Below, piece by piece: positions 1 to 9,318 of a stretch of 64,000 nucleotides of DNA. The DNA is taken from the NCBI GenBank assembly GCA_019353055.1, contig JABAHL010000002.1, forward strand, positions 248,001-312,000. The letters are read 5' to 3'. A program made the translations under genes and the position numbers. The DNA is from Faucicola osloensis_C. GTDB taxonomy: Bacteria > Pseudomonadota > Gammaproteobacteria > Pseudomonadales > Moraxellaceae. The stretch's first letter is position 1. Each line of letters opens with the position of its first letter. The notes beneath the pieces were generated by a model. It saw only the letters and a list, made by a program, of their open reading frames with translations, had not been told where the DNA came from and did not search any database.

Positions 1-535
1 CGGTATGCTCAAATGCTTTTACCGCTAAATCAAATCGGGTGGTATGGCTGATGCGACCGTTTGCGGTAAGCTCGCCCAAGATTGCTGCATAATCGTTGGG
101 GCTTGTCACAATGCTGACATGGTCATGATTTTTTGCCGCGGCACGCACCATGGTAGGTCCACCAATATCAATGTTTTCGATGGCGTCTTCTTTGGTGACA
201 TTCGGGTTGGCAACGGTTTGGGCAAATGGATATAAATTGACAACCACCATATCAATGCGGTCGATACCATGTTCTTGCATAATGGCATCATCAGTGCCGC
301 GGCGACCTAAAATACCGCCATGAATTTTTGGGTGCAGGGTTTTTACCCGACCATCCATCATCTCTGCAAAACCTGTGTATTCTGCGACCTCAGTCACTGC
401 TAAGTCATGTTGTTTGAGTAGTTTGTAGGTGCCACCTGTTGATAGTAGACGAAAACCGTGGGTGATTAGACCTTTGGCAAAATCCACAATACCCGATTTA
501 TCAGAAACAGAGAGCAATGCATAAGCTTGATTCAT
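1..535 (-). CDS. purH: Bifunctional purine biosynthesis protein PurH, N-terminal part (cut by window edge)
   Basis: AICAR transformylase/IMP cyclohydrolase, which catalyses the last two steps of IMP synthesis in the cytosol. Only the first 178 codons lie in the window, and the frame stays open to base 1. The translation starts MNQAYALLSVSDKSGIVDFA and contains GFRLLSTGGTYKLL, GRVKTLHPKIHGG and DIGGPTMVRAAAKNH, which are hallmarks of the MGS-like IMP cyclohydrolase domain. The start is the ATG whose complement is at 533-535. The gene lies downstream of fis on the same strand, as in other Moraxellaceae. The transformylase domain would lie to the left of the window. Confidence 0.95.
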   Translation of the reverse strand, partial: MNQAYALLSVSDKSGIVDFAKGLITHGFRLLSTGGTYKLLKQHDLAVTEVAEYTGFAEMMDGRVKTLHPKIHGGILGRRGTDDAIMQEHGIDRIDMVVVNLYPFAQTVANPNVTKEDAIENIDIGGPTMVRAAAKNHDHVSIVTSPNDYAAILGELTANGRISHTTRFDLAVKAFEHT

Positions 536-686
536 AATTGACTCGACTCGTTGAAAAAAAAACACTGGGTGCAGAAAAAACAAAAAGTCAGTTATGACGA
601 ACTGACTGATTGACTTTCATACCCCAACTCTATAAATCCCTAAAAATGGGGATATCTTATCATAAAAAAGCGGGTATTTTTATCCA

Positions 687-1016
687 TTATAATAATTGGT
701 GGGTTTTGAGTTTTTTACGCAATGTACCGCGATTAAGTCCTAAAATCTCTGCGGTTTTGGTTTGATTGCCGCGGGTGTGTTCAAGCACGACACTGATTAG
801 CGGTTTTTCAAATTGTGACAACATAAGCTCATAAAGCTGGGTCGGTTGTTGTTCTTTTAAATTATCGAAGTACTCTCGCACCACAAGCTCAATGTGATGA
901 GCTAAGCTTGCGCTTGGAGAAGTTTGCGATGGGGTATGGGTAGTGTATGGGTTAGATGGGCTATCTGACATATTGGAATACTTGGCGCGATTTTGTAAAG
1001 CAACAGAATTGGGCAT
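687..1016 (-). CDS. fis: Fis family nucleoid-associated DNA-binding protein
   Basis: Small DNA-bending protein that organises the nucleoid and modulates rRNA and other promoters. The C-terminal part (about residues 78-106) carries the Fis helix-turn-helix, with TRGNQTKTAEILGLNRGTLR followed by KKLK, very close to E. coli Fis. The N-terminal 40 residues are Ser/Thr/Pro-rich and poorly conserved. It is 109 aa against 98 in E. coli. An internal Met at residue 16 (codon ending at 971) could be the real start, but neither start has a strong ribosome-binding site. It sits between the DUF3426 gene and purH, which is the usual Moraxellaceae order. Confidence 0.9.
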   Translation of the reverse strand: MPNSVALQNRAKYSNMSDSPSNPYTTHTPSQTSPSASLAHHIELVVREYFDNLKEQQPTQLYELMLSQFEKPLISVVLEHTRGNQTKTAEILGLNRGTLRKKLKTHQLL

Positions 1017-1251
1017 AGCAGATTCTCAAAATAAATTTGCTGACAAATTTATCGAATAACTCGTTAGTTGATAGATTAAATAAAACTTAAATATATGGAC
1101 GAATAATAAAGTTATTAATACTTATACTAAAACAATTATGAAACTGATAGCAAGCTTAACTTGTTTACAATATGTAAAATTGTGCGATAAGATAAATAGT
1201 GGGTGTGATAGGGGCTTAATTTAGCAACGCTGTAATCAAGCTAAAAACAAT

Positions 1252-2445
1252 TTAATAAACCAGCTCAATGTTAGCGGCTTGGACTTTGGTTGTTGGAAAA
1301 TCAATCCGCAATTTAATGGGTTTTATTTGATGCGGCATCAAATAATTGTTACCGGCTTCCAAATAATGGCTAGGGGTGAGTAGGGTTTGCGCAAGTATGG
1401 TGTTGCCGTTGCGTAGCGAAACCTTAACACTTGGGTAGATAATATTATTATCGGTGGTATTGGTCAGGGTAAATACCACGTCAGTCTGCCCCGCTTGTTT
1501 GGATGGATGAGCAAGCGCAAGCATCTGCACATCAATAAGCTCGGTATCAGCCAGAGGCAATTGACAGGTGGGTGTTTTATGGCAAATAGTTGATAGCAGG
1601 GCGGCGTTTGTTGTTGAAGTGATTAAGGTATTGATGTTAAAAATAATATATTGCGCGGCTAACAAAAAGATTAATAGTAAACTGCCTAATCCCCAAACGA
1701 TGCCCATATTAAAAATTTTTGCATTCAGCGATTGTTGCGAGGAAACTTGTTGCGACAAGCGCTCATCAATCTTTTTTTGATACGCTAATAAATCTGCTTG
1801 TTGCTCGCTACCCGTATCAATCGCAATTTGGTCAAAAATATCTGTGTTAAACACGGTATTCATGCCTCGCTTGGGTTTGGTATGGGTGGCGGATGCGTCG
1901 TCCATTGCTTCGTTGTCATCCGCTTGCGCCATTAAACTTATCAGCCAAGCATTTTCATCGCCTGAAGCGTCTTTATCTTGGGCGAGTTCTATCGCTTCAG
2001 CGGCATCCTTATCGTCAATGATTGGCTTTTTAGGCTTGCTATCTCTGGCTTTTGGCAGTTGGTCAAAATTGTCTATAATCTCAAAGTCATCTAATTTGCT
2101 GGTTGATTTAGCTTTGGCTGATGTGGTCGAAGATTTTGACAAGGCATACGGTGAGGTGGGTTTAACCGGTTCATTGACAATGGGATTACCGGCTTCATCA
2201 AGACCTGACTCATCATCAAATAAAATATTCTCAGATTTATCGTCGATGAGCGCCGAGGACGTCTGATGGTTTGGACTTGAGAGTGGATTGTTGTTAGCAA
2301 ATTTTTTTTGTTCTAGTTGTTCAGCGGCTGAGAAAATGGTTTTGCAATGGGAACAACGAACGTACCCATGTCTAATGGCTAACTGTTCATCATTGATTTT
2401 AAATGTATGTTGGCAGTTTGGGCATTTGGCATTGTACAAATTCAT
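1252..2445 (-). CDS. DUF3426 zinc-ribbon membrane protein
   Basis: Function unknown. The N-terminus has a four-cysteine MJ0042-type zinc ribbon (CPNCQHTF, then about 20 residues later CSHCKTIF). A long acidic, low-complexity linker follows (about residues 45-245). Next is one membrane segment (about 250-272, GLGSLLLIFLLAAQYIIF). The C-terminal domain is DUF3426 and ends with a motif about the slope of lipid or protein-binding strands (VKVSLRNGNTILAQTLL). The topology is probably a cytoplasmic zinc finger with a periplasmic C-terminal domain. The gene lies between prmA and fis. I assign the family with good confidence, but no function is established. Confidence 0.85.
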   Translation of the reverse strand: MNLYNAKCPNCQHTFKINDEQLAIRHGYVRCSHCKTIFSAAEQLEQKKFANNNPLSSPNHQTSSALIDDKSENILFDDESGLDEAGNPIVNEPVKPTSPYALSKSSTTSAKAKSTSKLDDFEIIDNFDQLPKARDSKPKKPIIDDKDAAEAIELAQDKDASGDENAWLISLMAQADDNEAMDDASATHTKPKRGMNTVFNTDIFDQIAIDTGSEQQADLLAYQKKIDERLSQQVSSQQSLNAKIFNMGIVWGLGSLLLIFLLAAQYIIFNINTLITSTTNAALLSTICHKTPTCQLPLADTELIDVQMLALAHPSKQAGQTDVVFTLTNTTDNNIIYPSVKVSLRNGNTILAQTLLTPSHYLEAGNNYLMPHQIKPIKLRIDFPTTKVQAANIELVY

Positions 2446-2623
2446 TGCAACATCACTTCCCTTTTAGCATTTTTAGTTTGCGTCTTTGATTTTTAATAAT
2501 GTCGTGTGTCAAATCATTTAATGACGAATAAAAAATAAAGTCAACAAATTTTCTAGAATTTATGGTCGCTAGGTTGCTAGCTATGTCGTTAGGCTGTTAC
2601 TAGGTTTTGATGAGGAAAAGACG

Positions 2624-2648
2624 GCCTTACCTCCTTGTAAGGCTTTTT
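2624..2648. terminator. Candidate terminator hairpin downstream of prmA
   Basis: The 7-bp stem GCCTTAC/GTAAGGC has a 6-nt loop. T5 follows on the plus strand. On the minus strand, which is the direction of prmA, the hairpin is followed only by CGTCTTTT. It may stop readthrough in either direction, but the minus-strand U-tract is imperfect. Confidence 0.45.
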
Positions 2649-2667
2649 ATATGAATCGCGACTTGTT

Positions 2668-3576
2668 CTACTCGCGGCGAAAACCCGAGAGGCGATGCCA
2701 ATGTTTATCTTCTTGTGCGCTAAAGGTAAATTCGCCATCCATCTCAAAATAAGGCTGATAGGCAGATTTTACGTCTTCCACTTGGTTTTCAATCAGACCG
2801 GCCAACACAATGCTACCTTGAGATTTCAATAATGTCGCAAAATAAGGGGCAAGGCTCATTAGTGGTTGGGCTAAAATATTGGCGGTAATCAAGTCTACGG
2901 GCAAAATAGCCTGCTGTTTACAATAGTCACTAAATTGTTCAGGTAAAAATGCCTGAAGCTGATCGGCTACCTTGTTGCGCTCGGCATTTTGATGGGTGGC
3001 TAATACCGCTTGGGGGTCAATATCGACCGCATACACCTGTTTTGCGCCTAGCAAAAGCGCCGTAATGCCCAAAATACCTGAGCCGCACCCATAGTCAATT
3101 ACCACTTTATCTTGCAAAGGTTGTTCTGTCAGCCAATCAATACAAAGACGGGTCGTCGCATGGTAACCTGTGCCAAATGCCAAGCCGGGATCCATGATGA
3201 TGTTAATCGCATTGGGGTTAGGCGGTGACATCCATTTGGGCACAATCCAAAGTCCATTGGCACATTCAATGGGATGGTAGTTCTTCATCCACTCACGTTC
3301 CCAATCTTTGTCATCCACTCGGCTCGTCCAAACTCGCGTCGCCACCACATCATTGGCGATATCTTGACTCAAAGTTTCCAGATTACAATCGCCATCAAAT
3401 AGCCCAGTCACAATCACATCATCCCACAGTGGCGATTCACCTGGCAATGGTTCAAATAAAGGTTGGTCACCCGCATCATCTAAACTGATACTGAGCGCAT
3501 CGGCTTCTAGCATCAAGGTTTCCGCCAGTTCGGCTTGAGATTTTTCGCATTGAATATGTAATTGCTGCCAAGGCAT
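2668..3576 (-). CDS. prmA: Ribosomal protein L11 methyltransferase PrmA
   Basis: SAM-dependent methyltransferase that trimethylates amino groups of ribosomal protein L11. It has the full family length (302 aa). The SAM-binding motif I is IDYGCGSGILGITALLLGA followed by the acidic VDIDP. The substrate-binding region carries the expected motif LITANILAQPL. The upstream MDPGLAFGTGYHATTRLC segment is also diagnostic. The start ATG at 3574-3576 is preceded by an AAGGA-type site. It lies in the same orientation upstream of the DUF3426 gene and fis. Confidence 0.96.
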   Translation of the reverse strand: MPWQQLHIQCEKSQAELAETLMLEADALSISLDDAGDQPLFEPLPGESPLWDDVIVTGLFDGDCNLETLSQDIANDVVATRVWTSRVDDKDWEREWMKNYHPIECANGLWIVPKWMSPPNPNAINIIMDPGLAFGTGYHATTRLCIDWLTEQPLQDKVVIDYGCGSGILGITALLLGAKQVYAVDIDPQAVLATHQNAERNKVADQLQAFLPEQFSDYCKQQAILPVDLITANILAQPLMSLAPYFATLLKSQGSIVLAGLIENQVEDVKSAYQPYFEMDGEFTFSAQEDKHWHRLSGFRRE

Positions 3577-3774
3577 AAACAGTCCTTAAAAATAACAAAT
3601 AAAATAATGAAACAATAAAAGGCGAGCGTGCTGGCTTGGTAGTATAAACGCATTCAGCCAAAAATGCGATGTGACTCAAAAATGAAAACGCCCGTGTTAT
3701 TGCTTGGCGCACCCAAGCCAAAACACCTAGAGGTAAGGGTAAGGGCAAATAAGAAGGTTTGCCTGTTATTGTCT

Positions 3775-6372
3775 TTAAAACATTTCTTTGACCGATTTTT
3801 CTAACCAAGACTGCGAGCGCGGCGCCGCATTGAGTGGTTGGTTGGTATGTGTCGGGTCGCCGCCGTTATTAGGGGTATTGGGGTTGGTCTGGGTATTCCC
3901 CGTATAGCCACCCTCACTTTGATATGGATTGGTTGCAGGTGTGTTATTGCCAATGGTATCTTCATCGGTTTGTCTGCGCTCGATATTGTCATACCGCTGT
4001 TGTTGGCTTTGTCCAAACTCACTCATTGCCTGTTGTTGCTGGGCAGCAAATCTTGCTTCTTGCTCACTTTGGTATAGTTGTACCGCGCATTCACTACTAT
4101 CTTGCGGTAGATTGTCGGTATCAACAGGTACATAGATGGCATTTGGACATTTTTCATGGGATAATTGTGATTTGCCGTTTTCCATCCATAGCCATTCGAT
4201 ATTGCCTGGCGCGATGAGATTAACTGGCGTAAGCTTTTGCTGCTTCATAAAATTGATCCACATCGGCAAAGCGCCATTACCGCCACTAAGACCTGTGGGT
4301 TTATTGTCATCTAAACCGACCCAAACAACGCTGACCAGATTGCCACTATAGCCTGCAAACCACGCATCGCGATAATCATTGGTAGTCCCTGTCTTACCTG
4401 CAAGATTGAGGTTGTCACCGAGCGCCAGCGCCGCTTTGGCGGTACCTTGCTTGATGACCTGCTGCATCGCATAATTGGTGAGATAGGCAGCCGTGGGGTT
4501 GATGACTTGCTGATTTTTTTGTTCCATGCCCTGAACCACTCGTCCTTGGTCATCAATAATCGTGCGAATGGTATGAATTTCATGACGCAAGCCACCTGTT
4601 GCCAGCACTTGATAAATCCCCAACATATCCATGGGCGATAGATTTACCGCGCCAAGCAAGGTAGATGGATAATTGGGCAATGGGCTATTGATACCCATAC
4701 GGTATAATTGATTTAAAAAATTGGGAATACCGACTTCCATGCCCACACGTACCGCAGCTTGGTTATAGGAATTGGCTAAAGCGCTGGTGAGGGGGATAAT
4801 ACCATGACTGCCGCCACCGTAATTGCTGGGTGTCCATGTCTTACCATCGGTCATTTTTAGCACAATCGGGCTGTCATCGACACTACTTGATAAATTATAA
4901 CGACCCTGCTCAAATGCGGTTAAGTAAATAATCGGTTTGAGTAAAGAGCCAACTTGGCGCTTGGCATCGACGGCGCGATTAAACCCGGTAAAATCACGAC
5001 TACTTCCCACCACAGCGAGCAGCTCACCGGTGTTGGGATTGGCGCTGACTAGGGCAGCTTGCAAATTAGTGAGCTGTTTGGGATTACTTTTTTTTAACTG
5101 ATTGACGCTTTGAATGACCGCATTGGTCGCGGTTTTTTGAACATTGGGGTCAAAACTGGTAAATATTCTTAACCCTTCGTTTTTGAGATCGTTGGCATCA
5201 TAGGTACGGGTGAGTTCTCGTTTGACCACGTCGAGATAATCAGGAAAACGCGTTTTACCAATCACAGGATTGTAAGACACGCTCAGTGGCTGTTGCACCG
5301 CTTCATCATATTGCTGTTGGCTGATTTTACCGGTTATTAGCATATTGCTCAGTACCACGTTACGGCGTTTTAGGGCAGCATCGGGGTAGCGTAGCGGATT
5401 GTACTGGGTAGGGCCTTTGGCAAGCCCTACCAGCATCGCCATTTGGTCAAGTCGAAGCTCTTTTGGCGGGCGGTTAAAGTAAAACTGCGAGGCAAGCCCA
5501 AACCCGTTAATGGAGTGATTGCCATTTTGACCTAAGTTAATCTCATTCATATAGGCTTGCAAAATCTCACTTTTGCTGTAATGCATTTCAAGCAAAATCG
5601 CCATCACCGCTTCATTGGCTTTACGTTTGATAGTACGGTCTGAGTTGAGATAGAAGTTTTTAACCAGTTGCTGGGTGATGGTGGAGCCGCCTTGGCGTGA
5701 ACCGCCCATAAAATTGCTATAAATCGCACGTCCCATCCCGCGGATAGACACGCCGTGATGCTGATAAAAACTGCGGTCTTCTGTTGCCACCAGCGCATCA
5801 ATTAATGGCTGCGGATAGTCATTGATGGTTAAAACGATGCGGTCTTCATTGTTGTCTGGATAGATACCGCCAATAAAAATTGGCTCAACCCGCGCCACAC
5901 CCGATGGATTGGGACGGGTACTTTGTAATTTTTCAATTTGGTTATCTTTAAGCCTGACCTTAATAATTTGCGATGGTTCAGTATCATTGGCAGCAAATTT
6001 AAATTCGCGGGTATGAATATAGTACTCGCCATTTTTTTTGCTATAAGTGCCGGCATTGTCATAGTTTTTGTCAGGGGTATAGGTGAGTAAATTTAACCAA
6101 TTTTCCAATTCATCATCGCTAAGGGGATTACCCACCGTCAACGTTAGTGGTTGCGAGTAGACTTTTGCAGGGATATTCCAGCGTTTGCCCTCAAATTTTT
6201 GGGTGATGACATTGTCTTGGCGCACCAAATATAACCCAAGCAATACCAAGCCGACCAATACTGCCACCACAAAGATGAAGCTTAGGATAAACATGCCTTG
6301 TTGGTTTGAGTGATGCTGGAATTTAGGCGAGTTTTGGCGATTTTTAGCGGCAGAGATAACGGTTGAATTCAT
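3775..6372 (-). CDS. mrcB: Penicillin-binding protein 1B (bifunctional transglycosylase/transpeptidase)
   Basis: Inner-membrane peptidoglycan synthase. From the chosen start (MNSTVISAAKN) there is a short cytoplasmic tail, one membrane anchor (about residues 27-49) and a UB2H-like region. The GT51 glycosyltransferase follows (about 190-360; EDRSFYQHHG, GGSTITQQLVKN). The penicillin-binding domain has SLLK (active-site SxxK, about residue 475), SYN (NSYNQAAV) and KTGTT (about 658). The C-terminal 100 residues are a Gln/Asn/Thr/Pro-rich tail. The frame stays open upstream to 6450, but that adds a hydrophobic stretch unlike family members, so I prefer the internal ATG at 6370-6372. No start has a strong ribosome-binding site. 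Confidence 0.93.
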   Translation of the reverse strand: MNSTVISAAKNRQNSPKFQHHSNQQGMFILSFIFVVAVLVGLVLLGLYLVRQDNVITQKFEGKRWNIPAKVYSQPLTLTVGNPLSDDELENWLNLLTYTPDKNYDNAGTYSKKNGEYYIHTREFKFAANDTEPSQIIKVRLKDNQIEKLQSTRPNPSGVARVEPIFIGGIYPDNNEDRIVLTINDYPQPLIDALVATEDRSFYQHHGVSIRGMGRAIYSNFMGGSRQGGSTITQQLVKNFYLNSDRTIKRKANEAVMAILLEMHYSKSEILQAYMNEINLGQNGNHSINGFGLASQFYFNRPPKELRLDQMAMLVGLAKGPTQYNPLRYPDAALKRRNVVLSNMLITGKISQQQYDEAVQQPLSVSYNPVIGKTRFPDYLDVVKRELTRTYDANDLKNEGLRIFTSFDPNVQKTATNAVIQSVNQLKKSNPKQLTNLQAALVSANPNTGELLAVVGSSRDFTGFNRAVDAKRQVGSLLKPIIYLTAFEQGRYNLSSSVDDSPIVLKMTDGKTWTPSNYGGGSHGIIPLTSALANSYNQAAVRVGMEVGIPNFLNQLYRMGINSPLPNYPSTLLGAVNLSPMDMLGIYQVLATGGLRHEIHTIRTIIDDQGRVVQGMEQKNQQVINPTAAYLTNYAMQQVIKQGTAKAALALGDNLNLAGKTGTTNDYRDAWFAGYSGNLVSVVWVGLDDNKPTGLSGGNGALPMWINFMKQQKLTPVNLIAPGNIEWLWMENGKSQLSHEKCPNAIYVPVDTDNLPQDSSECAVQLYQSEQEARFAAQQQQAMSEFGQSQQQRYDNIERRQTDEDTIGNNTPATNPYQSEGGYTGNTQTNPNTPNNGGDPTHTNQPLNAAPRSQSWLEKSVKEMF

Positions 6373-6559
6373 ACAAAAATGCGTCACGATCAGGGGTATA
6401 AAAAAGTGCTTTATCATGACCCAAAATACGCCAAAATACAATGTCAACATCGTGCTATTTTGCCACGTCTATACAGGATTTTTGAACTTTAATAGACGGT
6501 TTTGCAGTACAATAACAGTCATTTTTGGGTGAGTTAGGGTGTTTGCCCTAGGGGATTTG

Positions 6560-9298
6560 ATGATGCCAAACGATAGCCAATTTGGGGCAAAACAATCGGA
6601 TATTGGGCAGTCGGTTGTGACCGATGCGCCTAGCCGTACGCATAGTGAGGCGGATAGCAAATTTACGACCACGTATCAAGATGTAGAGCTGGTGTTGCCA
6701 GCAGAAGGGCATTGTTTTCATTGTGGCGATCCGCTACCAAGCCTGCCATTTTTTACCCATGTATTGGGTGAAGATCGGGCGATGTGCTGTATGGGCTGTC
6801 AGCTTGCTTCGCAAAGTATCATCGAGGCGGGGCTTGAGCAATACTATCTTGACCGCAGTGAAATCAATCGCACCGCCAGTCTCCCTGATTCGTTATATCA
6901 GCTGCAAGCGTATGACCACGACGATATCAAATCGCAATTTATTTACCATCAGCAAGGGCAAAGCGTTGCTGAGCTGTCAATCAGCAATTTGCGCTGTGCT
7001 GCCTGTAGTTGGCTGATTGAAACCCAGTTGTATCGCCTTGATGGCATGGACACTTGCCAAGTCAATCTCACCAATCAACGGATGCGCGTGGTATGGGATG
7101 AGAAAAAACTGCCGATTAGCCAAATTTTGGCAAATGTGCAAGCCATTGGCTATGATGCCAAACCCTATCGGCAAGATACCCATGAGGCGATGCTCAAGCG
7201 AGATAATCGCCGTATGTTGTTTCAATTGGGCATTGCGGCATTGGGTGCCATGCAAGCAATGATGTTTGCAGTGGCGCTATATTTTGGGGAATATTCAGGT
7301 ATCGGCGTCAACGATCGGCAATTTTTACGCTGGGTATCGCTGTTTGTTAGTATTCCTGTATTTTTGATTGCAGGGTTGCCATTTTTTCAATCGGCGTGGT
7401 CAGCCATCAAAGCCCGCCAAGTCAATATGGATGTGCCGATTAGTATCGCCATTGTCATTACCTTTTTGGCAAGTCTATATGCGACATTGACCAACACGGG
7501 CGAGACCTATTATGACTCGGTTAGTATGCTGATATTTTTCTTATTGGCGGGCAAATTTGTCGAGCACAATGCCAGGCTAAAGGCTGCCAATTTAGCCAAG
7601 GATTTGGTGGTCGTCGAACCTGTGTTGGTCGCAAAGCTGGGTCATGAAGCGCCGTTAGCGATAGAGAGTAGGGATGTCTCACAAGTGACGCGCTATGCCA
7701 GTCAATATAAAGACCTTTTTTATCAGTCACTTAGTATAGACCCTGCCAATAGGGGCGATAATGAGCAAATGGTTTCGGCGCAGTCGCTAAAAGTTGGTGA
7801 TATTGTCCGCATTGATGCCGGTAGCAGTATCATCAGTGATGGTGTTTTGCTGTCGGATAGTGCCACGGTGTCCGAAAGTTTATTGACCGGGGAGAGTGAT
7901 TTAATCGTCAAACGCTTGGGCGATAGCATTGTGGGCGGTAGCCAAAATGACAGTCAGCCGTTTGTGATGCAAATCACCACATTACCCAATGACAGCCAAA
8001 TGGGCGTGATTGACAGGCTAGTGAATCGCTCACTCAGTGAAAAACCGCAAATCGCGTTAAAAGCAGACAAACTGGCGCGCTGGTTTGTCGCGCGGGTACT
8101 GGTGATTGCCAGTATGGTGTTTTTGGCATGGTATTTTATCGAGCCGAGTCATGCCATTTGGGCAACGGTTGCCGTATTGGTCGCTACTTGTCCCTGTGCC
8201 TTGTCGTTGGCCACGCCCATCGCATTAACCGTTTCTACCAATCGACTAGCAAGCCTGGGGTTTTTGGCGACGCGCGGGCATACCATTACCACACTTGCTG
8301 AAGTCACCCATGTGGCGTTTGATAAAACCGGTACATTGACCTACGGTCAACCCAATTTGATGGCGATTGAAACGCTGAATGTGCCGTATGGTGTTAAACA
8401 AAATCCGTCAGTGGATTTTACTGAAGATGATACCAAAAACGAAGACGAGATAAAAAACCATTTTTTAAGTATTGCAGCGAGCCTTGAAGTGGGCAGTCGT
8501 CACCCCATTGCCCATGCGTTATTGACAATGACTCGGCAAATGCATTTACCCACTACCAGCGATTTGGTACACATTCCGGGGGGCGGTCTGCAGGCAACGA
8601 TTGATGGGCTAAGTTATCGTCTAGGTCATCATGGTTTTGCAGTGCAATCAGGATTAGACGATGGGTTACTGCCAAATCTGACTAAGCACCAAGCCAGCAC
8701 CAGTGTGACCTTATCAAGACAAGATAGCCTAAGCAAAAAATGGCAACCACTGGCGCATTTTTATTTTCATGATAAAGTCCGAGAAAGCGCCTTAGCTACC
8801 ATTAAACATCTTAAAGACCAAGGCACGCAGGTGCTAATGCTCACCGGTGACCCTAGTGCTCAGGCGTTTGAAGTAGCGCGCGAGCTTGGTATTGACACGG
8901 TTTATAAAGGTCTTACCCCGAATGATAAGGTACAACATTTAAAAGCCCTGCAGCAGCAAGGACATATCGTGCAAATGGTCGGGGATGGGGTCAATGATGC
9001 GCCGGTACTTGCCGCTGCCAACATCTCAACTGCGATGGCAGGGGCGGCAGATTTGGCGCAAGTCTCCAGTGACTCTTTGGTGCTCAATGGTCAAATCCAA
9101 GCCGTGGCAAAAGCGCGTGAGGTGGCGTTCAAGACCGATCGCATTATTGCCCAAAACTTCAAATGGGCGCTAGGGTATAACTTTATCGTGCTGATACCCG
9201 CTGCGTTAGGCTATGTGCCGCCTTGGTTGGCTGCGATTGGTATGTCATTAAGCTCACTGTTTGTGGTGCTCAATGCGTTACGTCTCAAACGCGCTTAA
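6560..9298 (+). CDS. CcoI/FixI-type copper-translocating P1B-type ATPase
   Basis: Inner-membrane heavy-metal pump. In order it has an N-terminal cysteine-rich metal-binding region (CFHCGDPLP...CCMGCQ, about residues 52-80) and an HMA domain with CAAC (about 146). The membrane helices include the CPC metal site (about 543). Then come the phosphorylation motif DKTGT (about 587) and the hinge GDGVNDAP (about 807). The N-terminal Cys cluster plus CPC is typical of CcoI/FixI, which delivers Cu to cbb3 oxidase, but no ccoNOPQ genes are in the window, so a general copper role is possible. The start ATG at 6560 (or 6563) follows AGGGG; a GTG at 6539 is less likely. It is divergent from mrcB. Confidence 0.85.
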   Translation: MMPNDSQFGAKQSDIGQSVVTDAPSRTHSEADSKFTTTYQDVELVLPAEGHCFHCGDPLPSLPFFTHVLGEDRAMCCMGCQLASQSIIEAGLEQYYLDRSEINRTASLPDSLYQLQAYDHDDIKSQFIYHQQGQSVAELSISNLRCAACSWLIETQLYRLDGMDTCQVNLTNQRMRVVWDEKKLPISQILANVQAIGYDAKPYRQDTHEAMLKRDNRRMLFQLGIAALGAMQAMMFAVALYFGEYSGIGVNDRQFLRWVSLFVSIPVFLIAGLPFFQSAWSAIKARQVNMDVPISIAIVITFLASLYATLTNTGETYYDSVSMLIFFLLAGKFVEHNARLKAANLAKDLVVVEPVLVAKLGHEAPLAIESRDVSQVTRYASQYKDLFYQSLSIDPANRGDNEQMVSAQSLKVGDIVRIDAGSSIISDGVLLSDSATVSESLLTGESDLIVKRLGDSIVGGSQNDSQPFVMQITTLPNDSQMGVIDRLVNRSLSEKPQIALKADKLARWFVARVLVIASMVFLAWYFIEPSHAIWATVAVLVATCPCALSLATPIALTVSTNRLASLGFLATRGHTITTLAEVTHVAFDKTGTLTYGQPNLMAIETLNVPYGVKQNPSVDFTEDDTKNEDEIKNHFLSIAASLEVGSRHPIAHALLTMTRQMHLPTTSDLVHIPGGGLQATIDGLSYRLGHHGFAVQSGLDDGLLPNLTKHQASTSVTLSRQDSLSKKWQPLAHFYFHDKVRESALATIKHLKDQGTQVLMLTGDPSAQAFEVARELGIDTVYKGLTPNDKVQHLKALQQQGHIVQMVGDGVNDAPVLAAANISTAMAGAADLAQVSSDSLVLNGQIQAVAKAREVAFKTDRIIAQNFKWALGYNFIVLIPAALGYVPPWLAAIGMSLSSLFVVLNALRLKRA

Positions 9299-9318
9299 TT
9301 GATTATTTAACCAAAGGT

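Noticed and set aside
1844..2266. 140-codon plus-strand frame opposite the DUF3426 gene
   Set aside because: It is Ser/Ala-rich and antisense to the low-complexity linker of the DUF3426 gene, so it reflects the codon pattern of that linker.
3476..3808. Open minus-strand frame of 110 codons across the prmA-mrcB gap
   Set aside because: It overlaps both prmA and mrcB in another frame, has no ribosome-binding site and encodes a low-quality Ser/Leu/Arg-rich product; it is a shadow of real genes.
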